From assembly GCA_013399305.1 (NCBI GenBank), contig VXAI01000019.1, positions 4,464,491 to 4,528,490 on the forward strand: 64,000 bases of DNA, read 5' to 3'. Position 1 is the first letter of the stretch; every line of letters begins with the position of its first letter. Shown here piece after piece: positions 24,416 through 39,000 of the stretch. The notes under the pieces are model-generated. The model was not told the DNA's origin, searched no databases, and was given only the letters and a program-made list of their open reading frames with translations. The stretch comes from Rostratula benghalensis. Taxonomy: Eukaryota > Chordata > Aves > Charadriiformes > Rostratulidae. The position numbers were made by a program, and so were the translations under genes.

Positions 24416-27124
24416 CTCACTCAACCTTATCCTCATCCCCCAAAGCCAAACTAAAATATTACAAGTCCCTATCTTGAAGTCCCTAAAAATTACTAATACT
24501 CTGAATATATTATTCTATAACTTCCAAGACATTACTTTTAAATTTAAAAAACTAAAGGCCATTATTCACTTATTGCATTTTAGATTTCATTACATCTTAG
24601 GTGTACAATAAAAATGGTGAGGTTTTATACTTAACATCATCTGTATTTATTGAAATTTCTCACGCCCACTAAATCTGTATGTGGGCCACAGTGTCAAAAG
24701 CTGGCAAAATGCTGCCTAAGTGCCCAGACTTCATCAACGAGGACTCTGCCCCAGTCACTAGCAGTTAACGATTTATAGATTTCAGTTAAAGCTTATGTTT
24801 GGAAAAAGACATGCCCCGAAGTACCATATGATATAGGCCGAAACAAGAAGTTACCAGATAAGCAACAGGAAGTGCTAAAAGGCTAAAAGTATGTGAAAGT
24901 GGGTCATCTTTTCTTTGCATAAGATAAGCAAAGGGAAAACAAGTATCAAATAAGGAAAAACCTTTTGATAATGTTACACTTGGTCCAATATTGAGCTCTT
25001 CGATTTCAGAAAACACACTACACAGCAGAAGGGCGCAGGGTGAATTCACAACTTTTCCTCATCCTGTGTCTGCAGCTTATGCAAATATGCTGTAATTGAG
25101 AATGAAACAGCATTGTCCTCTTGTGCTGCTCTGTTTGTCAGTGGGAGATGGGAAAGAAGTTTAGAATGGGCTGTAAACCAACAAAACCAGAAGTTCCTTC
25201 TTGGTGGGGTTAGTGACTAAACACTGCAGAAAGACCATTCCCAACAACTCCGTTACTCCAGCTTTGGCAAGACAGGAAGCTATCCAGGACATGGACAACT
25301 ATTATCAGGGACTGAATATCACAGGAAAACTAATTAAGCCCCATAATATTTTTATGGCTATTGAAATAAGATGTTTGAAACAGAAACATGCATGACTCCT
25401 TCAATTAAAACTAAAGATGATCACTGCTATCTACCCTTGCAACTACATGAAGAGGAAAAATGCAGTAAACCAAGTGACAGCTTGTCAAGGCCAGCCACAC
25501 CACCACACCTCAGGAGAAACACTCTAAACCCAGAGAGAAAAGTCCATGCAGACTGGCTGTAACACCTACTCTAAACGTTAAATGGTGGTAGGAGCTGGTT
25601 TCCAAGATGAAAACCTCAGGAGAACTGAAAATCTCCCAACTAAATGAATGAGGCTTTTCAAAGCATTTTGTGGAACAGCATGTTAGATCTTGTTACAACA
25701 AGAAATTGCCAAAAATTCCTGGGATTTACAAATACTTCAATCGTCATCAGTGTAAGACTGGAAGCAGAAATATAGACAGCATTTTTTATATCATTAGTAA
25801 TAAATTTATTTAACCATGAACTTGTAAAAAAAAGCATTTGTAGTATCAAGAGAACTACAAATTTCAAAATTGTCACAGGGCAAGGAATGTGTCCTATCTA
25901 TCTTCAGACAGACCGATCATTTTACTCTTCTATTAGAGTAAAATGTTTCTTATGGGATTCATTCAGTATCTCAAACTTAAGCTGACTCTGACACCTTCCA
26001 AAACCAAAACACTTGCTTAAGTCTACGTGTGGTAGAGTGAAAAGTACAGTCTCATCTTTATCAAACTGCATATTGGAGGCGAAGTTGGCTTCATCACTTA
26101 GGCCTGGAAGAAATATAACCACATCTGACAAGTTTGCTCTCCAAAATTCAGAGTGAGAACAGAAGGTAAAAGCTACTCTGGAAAGATATAGCAAAAAGGC
26201 ACATAAACTGTCACAACAGCAGGTCCTCCAGTCTGAAAAATGAATCACTTGAGTATTGGTAACTTTTTTGTCATCGTTGTTGATAAGGGTGGACTCACAT
26301 ATCCAACTGAATGATCTGCTGGATAAACACCTTCGATGAAAACAGCTCCCCTATTTTTTTCTGCAGACACACAAGTTACTGCCACATGCAAGTAACAGAA
26401 GGGAAGTGTAACACAACTACCTGCTCACCCATATTCCACAATTGTCTGTCTCCAAATAACTCTACTGCCTCCAATTTTGGGCTGATGATGTCAAGGCTTC
26501 ATTTCAGATTCCAAGATTCAAACTCAAGTTCAAGACACTACCCAAGGTCTACAGTATTTTGTATTACCAGGCAGCAGTTTAAAAAAATGCATTCACAAAT
26601 AGCAGTTATTCTTTATTTTAAAGAATTGTAAACAAGTTCTTTTAAATCCAATGACCATAGTTCACAATCCAAAGTCCAGTGACCGTACCAGTTTTCATAG
26701 ACTGCATGAATGGGAAATAAAAATATACAAATGTTGATTTTAGATTCAGTTTTCATGAAGAGAGCTTCACTAAATGGGAAGAATATTTGCAAGAGTCTAA
26801 AGAATTTATCAGCTCAGAAAAAACAAATCAAGAATCTTTTAAATGTTACCATTTTGCTTTTTGCACCTGCAAAGACTCTATTTTAATATATTTATGTAAA
26901 AACAGCCACTGAAATAACAAGCTATCAGTTAAATTGCAAAAACAACATCACATTACTTACTACAGCGGGCCTGTTGGGAAGACCAAGACCTTGCACTTCT
27001 ATTTTATATCAGGGAAGAAACCAGGGTCATATTCTAAAATCCTGGACTATTGGGCAGTCACGGCTTGCAAAAAGGACAAGTTGTGGTTTTGCACAGAGTC
27101 TATAATCCTTTGGCCAAAGCTCAC

Positions 27125-27209
27125 CTTCTTTCAGTGCTTTATCCATGTTGTGAGAAATGACCACTCTCCTTGATTGGACTGAATCATGGCAGCTTCCGGA
27201 CCAATTACT
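27125..27209 (-). CDS. SNX25: SNX25 coding exon 2
   Basis: An 85-nt exon between an acceptor ending AAATTGCAG and the donor GTGAGC. It starts in phase 0, encodes 28 residues (144-171) including VVISHNMDKALKE, and ends with the first G of the Val codon completed by exon 3. The VVISHN-DKALKE stretch, as I recall, directly precedes VFDYSYRDY in mammalian SNX25. It is the linker between the membrane segments and the PXA domain. The phase agrees with exon 1 (phase 0) and exon 3 (phase 1). Confidence 0.92.
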
Positions 27210-29780
27210 CTGCAATTTAAAGAGAACATTCAACATAAGAGTAAGAAATAAACCAAATATGAGAGAAGAATTAAACTAGAATTCAAGGTGATATTGCTGA
27301 ATCATTTGCCTTTATACAAATATGGTCACCCCCATATGGTTAACACAGATGATTGTCAATTGTCTGTGAGGTCATCATACGCTGTTCATTGAGCACACAT
27401 TAACACCCACTGTTGTGTATCGTGCACTGTACAACTCACCAACTTATCTTAAGGTTAGGGGTTTTTGGTAGAAGGCAGCTGTATTCATTTGCACTGAGAA
27501 CAGGACACACATTTAATAAAACAACTGGACCTCCTCTGTTCAGTATTTTCACAGCTTTGTAAGATCTCCAAGAGATCGGTCAATAGCAGATATAACATCT
27601 TTATGGCCTACTGTCATGATGGACTTAATTTAGCCTCATAAACCACTCTTAAAATAAAAACAAAGCCCTTAGATCACCTACAGTTAATTTTGGTTCACAT
27701 TCTTTTGGTCTTCTTTCAAAGACACTGCTGGCCACTGCATTTGAAGCTGCTGTACTATAAAAACATTTGTCTGTGTTGGAGTATTAGTTATTATGGTGTC
27801 CAAACAGGTGGGTGGATAGAGAAACATTTTTCAGGGTATTGGAAAAAAACAGTGATTCACTCTGTGCTTATAGAGAAAGAAGCACAATTCACATCAGAAA
27901 TAGAAACTATCCCCACTGCCACTCCGCTTCCCTCGCTCCCCGTGATGGGAGCTCACTCTCCTCAGCGGGAGACAACACTTCAGAAACATCCCAACCCCTC
28001 CAGCATTCACCAAAGAGAGAAAAGGAAAGCAGGAGAAACTCTGATGGGGGCTTAAGTAAAAAGCCTCTTCAACATTTTCAAAGGCAGAATGCCATTATTT
28101 TGGCCAATTTGCAGGCTAATACTTGGTGTATTTTGTTGTAACGTTGTTTTCCTTCTACTGCAGATACACATGTGTAGAGTCTACTATAAAAGCATATCTA
28201 TACAGATAGAGATATCCTATAAGAACATCTAATAGGACACAGACAAAGGAGTCAAAGCACTACCCTAACAGCAAAAGAAAGCTGTTCAGACTCTCTTTGC
28301 ACCTAACACACAGCATTGCCAGAGATCTTTTCCAGCCCTTTAGTGCCTTCCTTCCACCTCTGAGCACAGGAACACTGCCTAGAATTCCTCCAGTCACTAC
28401 TCTGAGACCATGGCTGTGGTCTTCCAGCCATTTTCTTCCCCCATTCCAGCACTGTCAATGGTAAAAGCAGCAAGATTTCAGCCATGTTTGCTTCCATTTG
28501 TAGCCCCTTTTACTACCAAAACTATAGTTAAGGCGGGGTAAGAACAAAGTGCTATCTGATTAGTGAACCACCATAGATTTTCATGGGCCCCTTTTACCTG
28601 AACACAGTGCTGGTAAAAGTGTAAGCCCTACTCACCTGAACAGCTTCAGAAAGCATTTTTTGCTGTTTGGAAGAATACCTAACAACATGAAACAATATTT
28701 TAAGGCTCCAATACATCACCTCTGACTGCTAATGTTGTTGTGCTTCCTCCACGCAAAGCCATGTTAATGCTACTCACACAATTACTTCAGGATTTTTCTG
28801 CTTTATTTGCAACAGGAAATGGGATGATTCATAACCACTCCAATTTAAAAAGAAAAGAGACAGATTCACAGCGACATTAAACAATCCAAATACATTTGGG
28901 GAGGGGGAAGGGATTCAGAAAGCCCTATGATGCGAAGTCACTCAGCTCTTGCTGTGAAGAAAGAGATCCTAAACACGAGGCCACAATCCTGACTGAAACT
29001 CCATGCTCAGCATACTCCATCTGTCTCACAACATCCTGGGTATCCTACAACATTAAACCTTCTGCTAAACCAAGTCACACCTGAGATAAGAAAATTATTA
29101 ATGTTGAATTCTTACATTTGCCTTCCTACTTGCCCCAAAGAAAAAAGGCTTTCAGAAGGGATCCATGGTGGCAAGTAGCTTGTTTCACACCATGATCCAA
29201 TCTGCACAATTTTACACGAAGCAGGGACTGATCCTTTTATGTTTCAACCTTGAACACTGATGTTAAGGACAAAACAGACTATTGCCACCTCTAAAATAGG
29301 AAGATGCAAACATTTCAGCTTGTAAGAATGTATTTCATTGGGAAAGTCCTCAGCAGTCGGTACATTTCACTTCTGAAAGATGGAAGCTTTTCTTTTTTTT
29401 TTTTTTTAAAAAAAAGTAACATTGATGTACAGCATGGAGACGTTCAAGTAAGTCAAGTGATGAAAAAGATTCTAAAAGGCAAGTAGTGAATACTGCCACT
29501 GGCAACAGTGATTTGGCTGCTGCACAAATGTAATTACTGAATGGGCAAGGGAAGATGCATGGTGTATTGGATTTTCTGAGAAATCTTCCATATTCATCCA
29601 GGTATCGCATACAACACCATGAACAGTCTGAAAGAAGCACAGAGCAAAAAAAAACCCAACCTTCGTTAAAACCAAAGTTTCAGTTTAAAAAGAAGTTTTT
29701 AAGAACAGGAAATTCCCATTGCTTACAAGGCAAAACTATTTTAATTATGAGGCTGGCCAAATACCAGACTGGGGGTGCAA

Positions 29781-29932
29781 AGAGGCTGAGAAGTTTCCAT
29801 CCTTAGAGATATTCAAAACTTCACAGGAGAAAGCCCTGAGCAACCTTACCTAGCTGGACCCCCTCTGAACAGGAGGGTAGACTAGATGACCTCCAGGCAC
29901 TCCTTCCAACCAGAACTATTCTGTGGCTCTTG
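29781..29932 (+). mobile_element. CR1 retroposon 3' fragment
   Basis: The sequence contains AAGTTTCCATCCTTAGAGAT, CCTGAGCAACCTTACCTAGC, CTAGATGACCTCCAGGCA and CCTTCCAACC followed by an ATTCTGTGG tail. This is the typical avian CR1 3' end, in plus orientation (antisense to SNX25), moderately diverged. Confidence 0.9.
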
Positions 29933-30812
29933 AGGCTCCTTCAGAGAACTGTGAATTTAATTTAGTGACTGATAACAGACCTGATCTCAAGTTGCCTTCT
30001 CTAAAACAGCTGATCAAACACCTTTTTTCTTTCAGTCTTATGAACTTGCATTTAGCAGAATCAAGTCGTAAGTCTTCTTAGCTTAGATTTGCTTTTAAAG
30101 AAAAATCTGCTTCTGTGAGAAAAAATAATTAAATAACTTAAAAAAAAAAAACACCCCAACACCTAAAAAACTAACAGGCACCTGACATATGGCAATCAAC
30201 ACCTTAAAACCCAAGAGTAACAACTCAGCAACACAGGTTTACCAGCACCTGCGATAACAGAAGGATTCACAGTCCAAACTCAGCTCTAACAGCTCAGAGA
30301 ATGAAAAATCCAGCAGATTTCACTGGAAGAATTTTCTTCCCACCCCTGCCTCAAGTCGGATGGAAGATGTAAGCAGAGAACAGGTTCAGATAGAAAGCCC
30401 AGACTTAAATGTTTTCACATTTTTCTTCATGTCACTTATCTGAAAGGAAAACGGTGCTACATTTCATCAAACAGTTGGCATAACCCTGACTGAGCCAAAG
30501 ATGTTCGTAAATTGACACAGTCAGAGCTCTGCCTCAGATGCTCTTTTACACTCATTAAAACCTGGTATGTTCCCTCATAGTCCTGACTCGTGCTGTCGTA
30601 GCCCCCAAGAAATGATTGAGTGCATTGTTGAAGAAAGACAGAAACCAGACTGAAACTTAAACAAAACTCGACAAAATGACTGGAAGGGGTAGGGGTGGAA
30701 CACATTTGGGAAGCACATGCAAAGAATGAAGTTGCTAACAAACAGTGAGGCCTGTTTCCTGGAGCAGTTCAAGTTTTTCCCCCAATTTTAACTTTATTTA
30801 CAGGGTGGGGAG

Positions 30813-30838
30813 AAAAAAAAAAAAAAAAAAAAAAAAAA
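30813..30838. repeat. Poly-A run (26)
   Basis: Twenty-six consecutive A on the plus strand. No adjacent gene-like sequence was recognised upstream that would make it a processed-copy tail. Confidence 0.92.
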
Positions 30839-30929
30839 GGATGTGTGTTATTTCCTGGAGACTTCTGAATAATACTCATTGTTTGACACTTCTGAGAACA
30901 AGTTAAGATGCAGACAACAGTCTGAAAGG

Positions 30930-31022
30930 CCCAGGGGGGAAAAAACCAAACAAAAAAAAAAACAAAAAAAAAAACAACAACCCCCACCAACCAAAAAAAA
31001 CCACACAAAAAAAAACCCACAC
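30930..31022. repeat. Long A/C-rich low-complexity tract
   Basis: About 90 bases built from A runs broken by C, CC and CAACAACCCCC blocks. It is the longest such tract in the window and is T/G on the SNX25 sense strand. Confidence 0.88.
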
Positions 31023-32755
31023 AGGGCTGGCAATGATCCTGAAATTTTGTCTTAAGTTTAATCTTCTACAGATATAAAAATTAAGTTCATGGCATTCATT
31101 GGTTTAAGCAATTTAAGTAATGTAAAATTAGTTTTGAAGAAAACAGTAAATGTTAAACGATAAAGAATTAAGAAAGTGTTTCCACAACTTCACTGAATAT
31201 GTGGCAAAGCATGGAGCACCTTCCACCACCAAAAAATCCATCCACACCACTCAGTCATCAAATGCAATTCTTAAAACATAACAGCAAAAAGCCAGGCACC
31301 TGCTACAGGCACACCACACACAGATTTACTCTGCCACGGAATTATGGCCAGAAGCAGAGAAAAATTAGCAATTATTTCTATCACATTAACTCAATTACAA
31401 CAAAACTAGACCAGAGCTCAGGTCAGATCCCACAACATATATATATATGCCTTGTGCACGAGACACTCACTTTAATCACTGATCTAAAAGGCAAAGACCA
31501 CATCTAATTTGGCAGACAAGAACCATCCAGTTGCTCAGAGCTACTCTCTCCACCCACTGCTGCCCTAGTAAATGTATTTTTTACAAAGAAAAGAAGAAAT
31601 TAACATCAGACTGGACTTTGATGATAGAGAGTCACAGCTTTAAAAAATACTTCAATGAACTCCCCATAAATTCAGCTTTAACTGATCTGGATAGATGTTT
31701 TCTTATAGTAGTAAATATTACTTAAACTTATGATGTAAAAATAAACCTTCTATTCACCAAAGTTTTTAATTAATACCTACAGTTCTGTCTTAGATTACAA
31801 AGCAGTATATGTGTGTCATATTAAGCATTAATCTACATATATTAAGGGATACCATAACTAGCAATTTAAAAATCAACATACTTAAAGCATGTTAATCCTA
31901 TTATGTTAAGCATCATTATCTCAATAACGATTTTAGAATATCAGCCTACCTTATTTCTACTAATATAGTAGCTTCTGGAACACATAAATGGTGTTTATAT
32001 GGGGATCTAACTGATAAAACTGTAGTGGAATAAAAACTTCATAATTAGGGCAAAACTGCCTTCACGTGACATTTAATATAATATTAGAGAGATAAGAATA
32101 CGAAAATGAAACTTTTCTCAGGTAATGCTTTTTATTCCCATCACTAAGAAATAACTGGTAAGTTACTATATATATTTCTGCTCAGCAGGAAATACAGCAT
32201 TACCATCTGCTGGGATCTTTAGCATTACCACGTGAATTCTCAGGGTACCCTATCACAGCCCCACTCTACTGAACACCTCTACACTCTCCTCCTCTGCTAG
32301 AAACAGACAACAAGAACCTATGGGCTATACTTGAAGGTGAGAAGAGCTGTATGCTAGGAACACTGAATTGCTGGCAAGCCAGAAAAACCTGCAGAGACTC
32401 ATGCCTCAGCTCCAGAATCAGAAGGAAATTCCCACACTGCCTGCGGCTGCACCCTCCCTCCCAAATGACTTTTACAAAGGCAGGGTGTTTTGTCTTTTTA
32501 GGAGCATCACAAAACATGCAGAATGAGCCACCATCATTAACTCTATTAACATGAACCTGTTTTCTTTCACTGTGCATACTTAATAATGGAAAAAAATGTT
32601 ACAGAAGGTCTGGTCATATAAAACTCCCATGGACAAAACATGAACTTGTCCCCTTATAACTACACAACTTCTTTCTTTTTTTTTTTTTAATTTTTTTTTA
32701 AACAAGGTGGCAGCTTGGGAAAGGTGATAGTATTCTATGTAACTACCTCTTCCTT

Positions 32756-32909
32756 GGGAAAGGATCTTCCCCATCCCTGGAGGGGTTCAAGGCCAGGCTG
32801 GATGGGGCTTTGAGCAACCTGGGCTGGTGGGAGGTGTCCCTGCCCAGGGCAGGGGGTTGGAGCTCGAAGATCTTTAAGGTTCCTTCCAACCCAAACCTTT
32901 CTGTAATGG
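32756..32909 (+). mobile_element. CR1 retroposon 3' fragment
   Basis: Contains CCCATCCCTGGAGGGGTTCA, AGGCCAGGCTGGATGGGGCT, TGAGCAACCTGGGCTGG, GGTGTCCCTGCCCAGGGCAG and CTTCCAACCCAAACCTTTCT. This is a clear avian CR1 3' end in plus orientation, less diverged than the 29.8-kb copy. Confidence 0.94.
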
Positions 32910-35900
32910 GGTAAATTTTGCTGCTCTCCTTTGCAGAGCACAAGGAACCAAGACCTGACAACAAAAAGGAACGTGATCAGATTTTCTTTTCAAGACGTTT
33001 CTGATACACATGTACAGTATTTCCAAAGCCAAAGTGCATCTTCAATGCAAGATGCTTTGACTATTGGCCTTATTACAGAGATTTTGGTTCTGCCTTTAGG
33101 ACTCTCCTGCCAGAGACTTGGGCAGCAAGATACCAGGGAGCCCACCACCCTTCTTACTTATTGACTAACTGAGTGTGGCTCAGTTATCAGAGGAAATGAA
33201 CTAGCTCCCTAGTTATGTTGTCAGTCAAAAACCACTTTGAGTTGAGAAGCAGACCCTACAAAAGTTAAAGCAGTCTGATTCACAGCAAAAACATGAAATG
33301 TCAATCTAACACAATGTTGAGAAAATTAAATGTCAAGCACAATATAATGCAGAGCTGAAGATGACACAGGATACAATGGAAGGAAACTGAAAGGGTTGCA
33401 CAAGAAGACAAGAAAACTTTAGGTATGCCTGATGGATAAAAGGCTGTGTGGAAAACAAAGTCTGCTCACCACTAAGGAGTTATGGGACAGATAAGCAAGA
33501 TACAGAGTCTGAAAAACATTTCATTTCCTAAGATCAGTTTCCTGTGAGAATAAAGTTACCACTTCAAAGTTACGCCTGCAGGTAATCAATACAGTCCTAA
33601 AAAGTCCTAACAGATCTTCAGTTCTAAAAAATCTTATAAATCCCTAAGGATAACGGATATTCCACCAATCCCTAAAAATAAACTGTAGCAGAAACATCCA
33701 AACTAAAGGTGCCAAAGTGAAACAGGTCCCCAGTGAACTGTAACCAAACATTTGAGATTCAGGCAGCATCCCCTTAAAATTTTTAAATATTCCTGAAATT
33801 AGTAGACAATGCTACCATATCTTTGCATTATTTTAATTTCACAACCTGCCTAGTAATAGACTCACCTGCATCACCAAAAGCTGATTGTTAACTTGCCTAA
33901 AAAAAGAGTTTCAGACTCGGTTCTGTTAAAAACAAACCAAACTGAAACATATCCTCCCCTTTCAATCCAGAAACAACTGATAAATTGAAAGAATGGCAGC
34001 AGCTCAGAGTATTTGGTTGCAAGCCCAAGAGGATCTAAAACAATCAGGGACTGTCATGACTGGCAGAAGTAACAGCAGTAATCCTGCAATATCAGAGATC
34101 TCCCTACTTCTCAAAGGACCAGAGAATGAGACGACAGAACGTGTTTGGCTTTAGGTTGGTAAAACCCCCATAAATGCTTTTGAAGACTTACTAAGGTGTA
34201 AAGATCAAGACTGAAAAGAATTAGGAAGTTTCTCCTCTCCCTCACAGCTGCTCCAAACTGCTCATTACCCCAAGAACTGCTCAGCATCATGCTTGAAACT
34301 GATGCCCACAGATGGCAAACCTTTCACTTCCTACAGGCACTAGTGCTTACCTTCAACAAGCTTCATCTGATGTCAAAAATCCAACAGCAAAGGAAAATAA
34401 AATTGTTGTATCCTTTCTCTCTGCTTCCCTTAAAAAGAGCAGAGCACTCAACTTGGATAGATGGCATGACACTTGTGCCATGGCAGATACTCAATTTGGG
34501 TTAAATTGCCATCCCATCTGCATCACTCAGACCATTTCCAATAATTTCAGTACTCATCCTTCTGTGGCTTAAATAAGAACTCGTACTACCTTCCAGAATC
34601 CAGAGATTTCTACAGTTACCTGATTTACCTGATCCAATGAGAAAAGATTTACTCATGCCTTCCCCTTCCCATTAATGCCAGATTCACAAAAATTTGAAGA
34701 TTAAAAACAAAAAAAAAAACCCAAAAAAAAACCCCAAACCCTTAGGAACATAAAAATACTGTCACATCTCCATCAGGGCCAGAAAGTAAGATTAAACTAC
34801 TTCTGAAAATGGAGAGCTACTGAACAGAAGTGAACAAGAGTGACCAAATACCTCAGGAGCTGACTTGTCTAGAAACTCAAAATCAGTAGCAACATTTATT
34901 ACCTTTTTGTTAGCGCTGCCAGACAGACTAGGTAGATCATTCTCTGTACAGAATATCATTCATTTAATCTGAATTTAAAATGCAGCACTTTGTTTCTGCA
35001 TTGTTTAAATGAAGTTGATAACCCAGCTCTATTATTCAGAGTTCTTGCTTTGAATCAGAGTCAAAACACTAGGCTGAAAAGAAAGCACTGTCCTGCCAGT
35101 CTTTTTGGCAGAGAAACAACTCTCACTGAGAATGTGGGAAAATGTTTTTTCCTTTCCCTTCCCACTAACTTGGTTAACATGGTTCCTCATATGAGTCAAA
35201 GCCATCTCCCCCTACAACCACACGACTTAACAACCACGTAAGGAACAAGATTGAATGTGAAAAGGTGACAGATCTTCTAACAAGTCTCTTCAAAGGCTAT
35301 CTTTGGTGTGAGCAAATCCACTGATATTTGAAAAGTAAAAAACCCCTTCAAGACAGACAGTTTTACAAAAGTACAATTGGATCACCATGCCTTTTTTGCT
35401 GTCTTGCAATTTGCTGTCCTCCTCCATTATAAATAATGTTGTCCTTAATCAGCTCTTGAGAAGCCCTGAAAAAATACCTGACAATAACATAATATACAGT
35501 TTTAAAGTGTCATTCAATTCCTACTATTTCTGTATCAATCAAAACTACTGACCAATATTGTTAATGCCTGTAAGTACTTCAAAAGAAGTAAAACAATATT
35601 ATGATTTGCCTGTACACTTCTCTCCCCTTCTCTTTCCAATTAAAATATAAAAACCCTGGATGAAACCTGGATGTGGAAGCCAAACGACTGCACACATACA
35701 CCTTGAGATCAGAGCTCTCACATACAGAAGACACTGAAAGAGCACACCTCATCCCAAGGATATGAACTGCACACCTTGCTTCGCACTTCTCAGCAGATTT
35801 CAAATGCTCTTGCTGAGATACCCAACTTGAACAGAAAGTGTTCACCTTTCAAGTCCCACAGGAGTTACACAAACAATGTTTGCATTTGCAAAGGCAGCTT

Positions 35901-36023
35901 CTCTAGTAGGAGTTTCAAGCAAAATTTAAAAAAGGCATACGCCTTGCTCTTCTGAAGTCTGCATCTGCAACACAGCACTTCCTCACCCAAGTTATTCACT
36001 TGCACGGACAGGTCCGTGAAGAT

Positions 36024-36053
36024 CAGCTGCACTAAACTCAGCTGCACTAAAGT
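36024..36053. repeat. 15-bp tandem duplication
   Basis: CAGCTGCACTAAACT is followed directly by CAGCTGCACTAAAGT (one mismatch). A 7-bp inverted repeat (CACGGAC/GTCCGTG, 36003-36018) lies just upstream. Confidence 0.93.
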
Positions 36054-39000
36054 CTCACTGTAAGTGCTTGCAGAATGGAGAACTTACAAAAAAAAAAAAT
36101 GCCCTTTTTTCAGCACAGCATAAAGAACTCAATCCAAGTTGCTTTGAAGTTGATTGAGTACTCCCACTCACTTTCCAAGAGCTAAGCCTGACTCCCACTA
36201 GAGTAAACATTTATTACTGAATACTTAGTATTTCCTCATTCATTAACCCAATGTGAAAATCACTCAAAGAACAAAAAAAAGGATCATTTCTGCCTTGAGT
36301 TCGCGTACATTTGACACATGCAAAGCAAGATACCAACCATAAAAATCTTTCTGAAAAAAAATATATTTCTTTTAGGCCAACAGAGGGTTCTTCCCTATTC
36401 TTGAGGAAAAGATACACAAGGCTGAAGAAATTGAAACTTTACAGTCAAGAAAAGACAAGACAACAGGATCATAAGACTCTATAAAAGATGGCAGAGCAAC
36501 AACTGAACGATAATAAAGGGTTGTAAATACCAAAGGATGTATAATAAAAAGATTCAGCTGCACATTTTTCAGAGAGAAATATACACAGGAAACTTTGCCA
36601 TAAACATTTTAGTGAACAGCATACAATTCTATATGCTTCCTATATAGACTCTATTATTTTCTTCACCCACATGGTGCTGAAGTGCCACTTAGGAAATCTG
36701 CTGAACATACACAAAATTGTGTTCAGGAAAGGATGTCAAGGAGCTTTGCAGCCCTGAAGCCGTTTTGTTTCAGAAATAAATCAACAGAACCATAAACCAA
36801 CGGCATGAGGAACCCAAATAAGAGGCCTGGAATTACAGCTTCCTAACAGAAATGGCAAAAAAACTTGCTCCTTTTTTGACAGTCCCTTTCAGGCTGCCAC
36901 TGGAAACAGGGCAAAGAGGGGAAAAAAGACAAATGTTAACTGGATTAGGGCAAGGTTAAAGAAACAGTCCCAGAAAAACAGCTTGCAGCAGGTACTACCT
37001 CTTTAGCAGTGACTTTTAAATACCAGATTTCAATTCCCTTCTGAAGCAACGAACAGGTACCACAAAGCTACAATAAATCCAAATACCCCATGCTGGACCA
37101 CGCAAAGCAAGAGCAGGTGTGTGCTATTTACATATTCAAATCCCACCGATGGCCACAACAGGAGAAACTCTTGGAGAGGAAAAGAGGCAGTCACGTACCA
37201 CAAAATGAGTACACATGGTATAGGAACTCAAGTGACAGTATTTGTCCCTGGAGAGTTCTAGTTTCACTCCTGTTCAGAAGGTTTATGTATTTTATATTTT
37301 TCACAAAGGTGGGGAGAAAAAGAGCAATACATTTATTTTTTTTCTCCAATTCTCATCTTCCCAAATTACACTGGTTTTCAGTGTCTGTTTCACAAATCTG
37401 AAAGTTGCTCCTCATTGCAGAGAGGAGCAGAGGGAGATGATTTCAGTTATTAAGTTAACATAAAGATTTTTTTTGTACTATGTATACAATGTGTTCTCCT
37501 AGAAGTAAATTAACAAACATCCAGATGTTCAGATAAGATACCAGCACTGAAATGTCACTGGAGTTACAGCATTATCACTGAAATATTTAACCTTGCAAAT
37601 CTGAAGGCAACAGGAATTTATTACTGATGCATTTTGATTTTCTGGGATTTTTTTTTCCATCTAAGGCAGCTGAATGGACATATAGTCCTTTACTATTTTG
37701 GTGCCTATGGACTTAATACACATTGTTTCCCTGCATTCCTATGCCAAAAAACCAGCTGAACAATCCCTAGCTCTACCCATTTAATACATACACTACATAC
37801 AGGACGAGTACTTTCTGCTTAAGTTGTTGACTTTGTGCATTACATCTTCTCACTTCCCCATTTCCCACTTCTAACGCTTGTGCACACTTTTTATTCTTCA
37901 ATGCCTTCAAAAAAGCCAAGTCTGATGCTGAATCTTCAAAGCAAAGAGGATTTTTAAAAAGACGACCGGCAGAGCTGCCAAAACAAGTATCGCACACACC
38001 CACTGCCACAAATAGACCCTGAATGCACCTTTGCAAGTTCTATTATTCATTGAAGTCACTAACTCCCAGCCAAACAGTCCCTTCTACAGACAGTAATGTC
38101 CTACCAGTTTCCATTAACTGCAGGCCTGGAAAAGCACATTGCTCACAAACACTGGCTTCTTCCCTCTGTAGGTCAAAGAGCGAAGGAATAAACCATTACT
38201 GGAGGTCATTAAACTCATTTGATTGGCAAGACAGAAAGACAGATAACTATACCAGCAAGTGATTTCTAACAGGTTCTCTGCCCTCTGCTTTCTGCAAATT
38301 CAGCTGTATTGACTGCAGCCCCAGAAACACAGAAGTGACAGCATTGTTTACTTGCTGCTAAAAGAGTACACGTACCAAACTGGGTCACCAGAACAGTTAA
38401 GCTGTACACCAAGGTGGCACAAATTATGCTCCTTGTTCTTTGCAGGGTAAAGTACCCTGCGTGCCACCATCAAAGTGAAATAGCACTTAGGTGGTACTGC
38501 CAACAGCTGCAGCACTTCACATGCTAACACACCCCGCTAAGGTCTACAACTCACAGGCAGGAGCCCAAGGGCACCCGTGGAGTCACCCGCGGTAAAATGT
38601 CAAACACCAGATCCTCACAGCTGGTGGGCAGAGCAGGAGTGCAGGCAAGTCCTCCTTTCCAGCAGCAGTTTTTTAGACCTGCCTAGCATCAGCTCTGGAG
38701 CACTGGATAACTTGATAGGGGTTCAGGTGTGAAGGGGAGGAAAGTTACTTTGACTAGCACCTATACCTCATTCTCCAAAAATCTTGTGCTACCAGTGCCG
38801 TTCAGAAAAAGCAAAAAAACCTCCTAAGCAGTGAGATACAAAAAGCTTATGAAATGAATTACCACATTTTAGAAGTAGTACAGAAAACAAATTTGTTTAT
38901 CCTTTGCATAGAAGTCTGCAGCAGTTTGAGAACGCACTGGCACTTCCTCAAGGCATTATGATAACGCTATCTAAAGTTACCCATCTTGAGCATGCATTTA

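Larger units (their letters stand above)
20367..27124 (-). other. SNX25 intron 2, non-coding
   Basis: A 6.8-kb AT-rich intron. It holds a pure A18 run at 22955-22972 and an A/C-rich tract at 24366-24415. No dispersed element or additional exon was recognised. Confidence 0.78.

Noticed and set aside
25922..26248. A 108-codon minus-strand frame in SNX25 intron 2, considered as an extra exon
   Set aside because: Exons 2 and 3 join in phase and match the family directly (DKALKE to VFDYSY). No family similarity was seen in this frame.
30813..30838. The A26 run considered as the tail of a processed pseudogene
   Set aside because: No gene-like sequence, polyadenylation signal arrangement or target-site duplication was recognised next to it.
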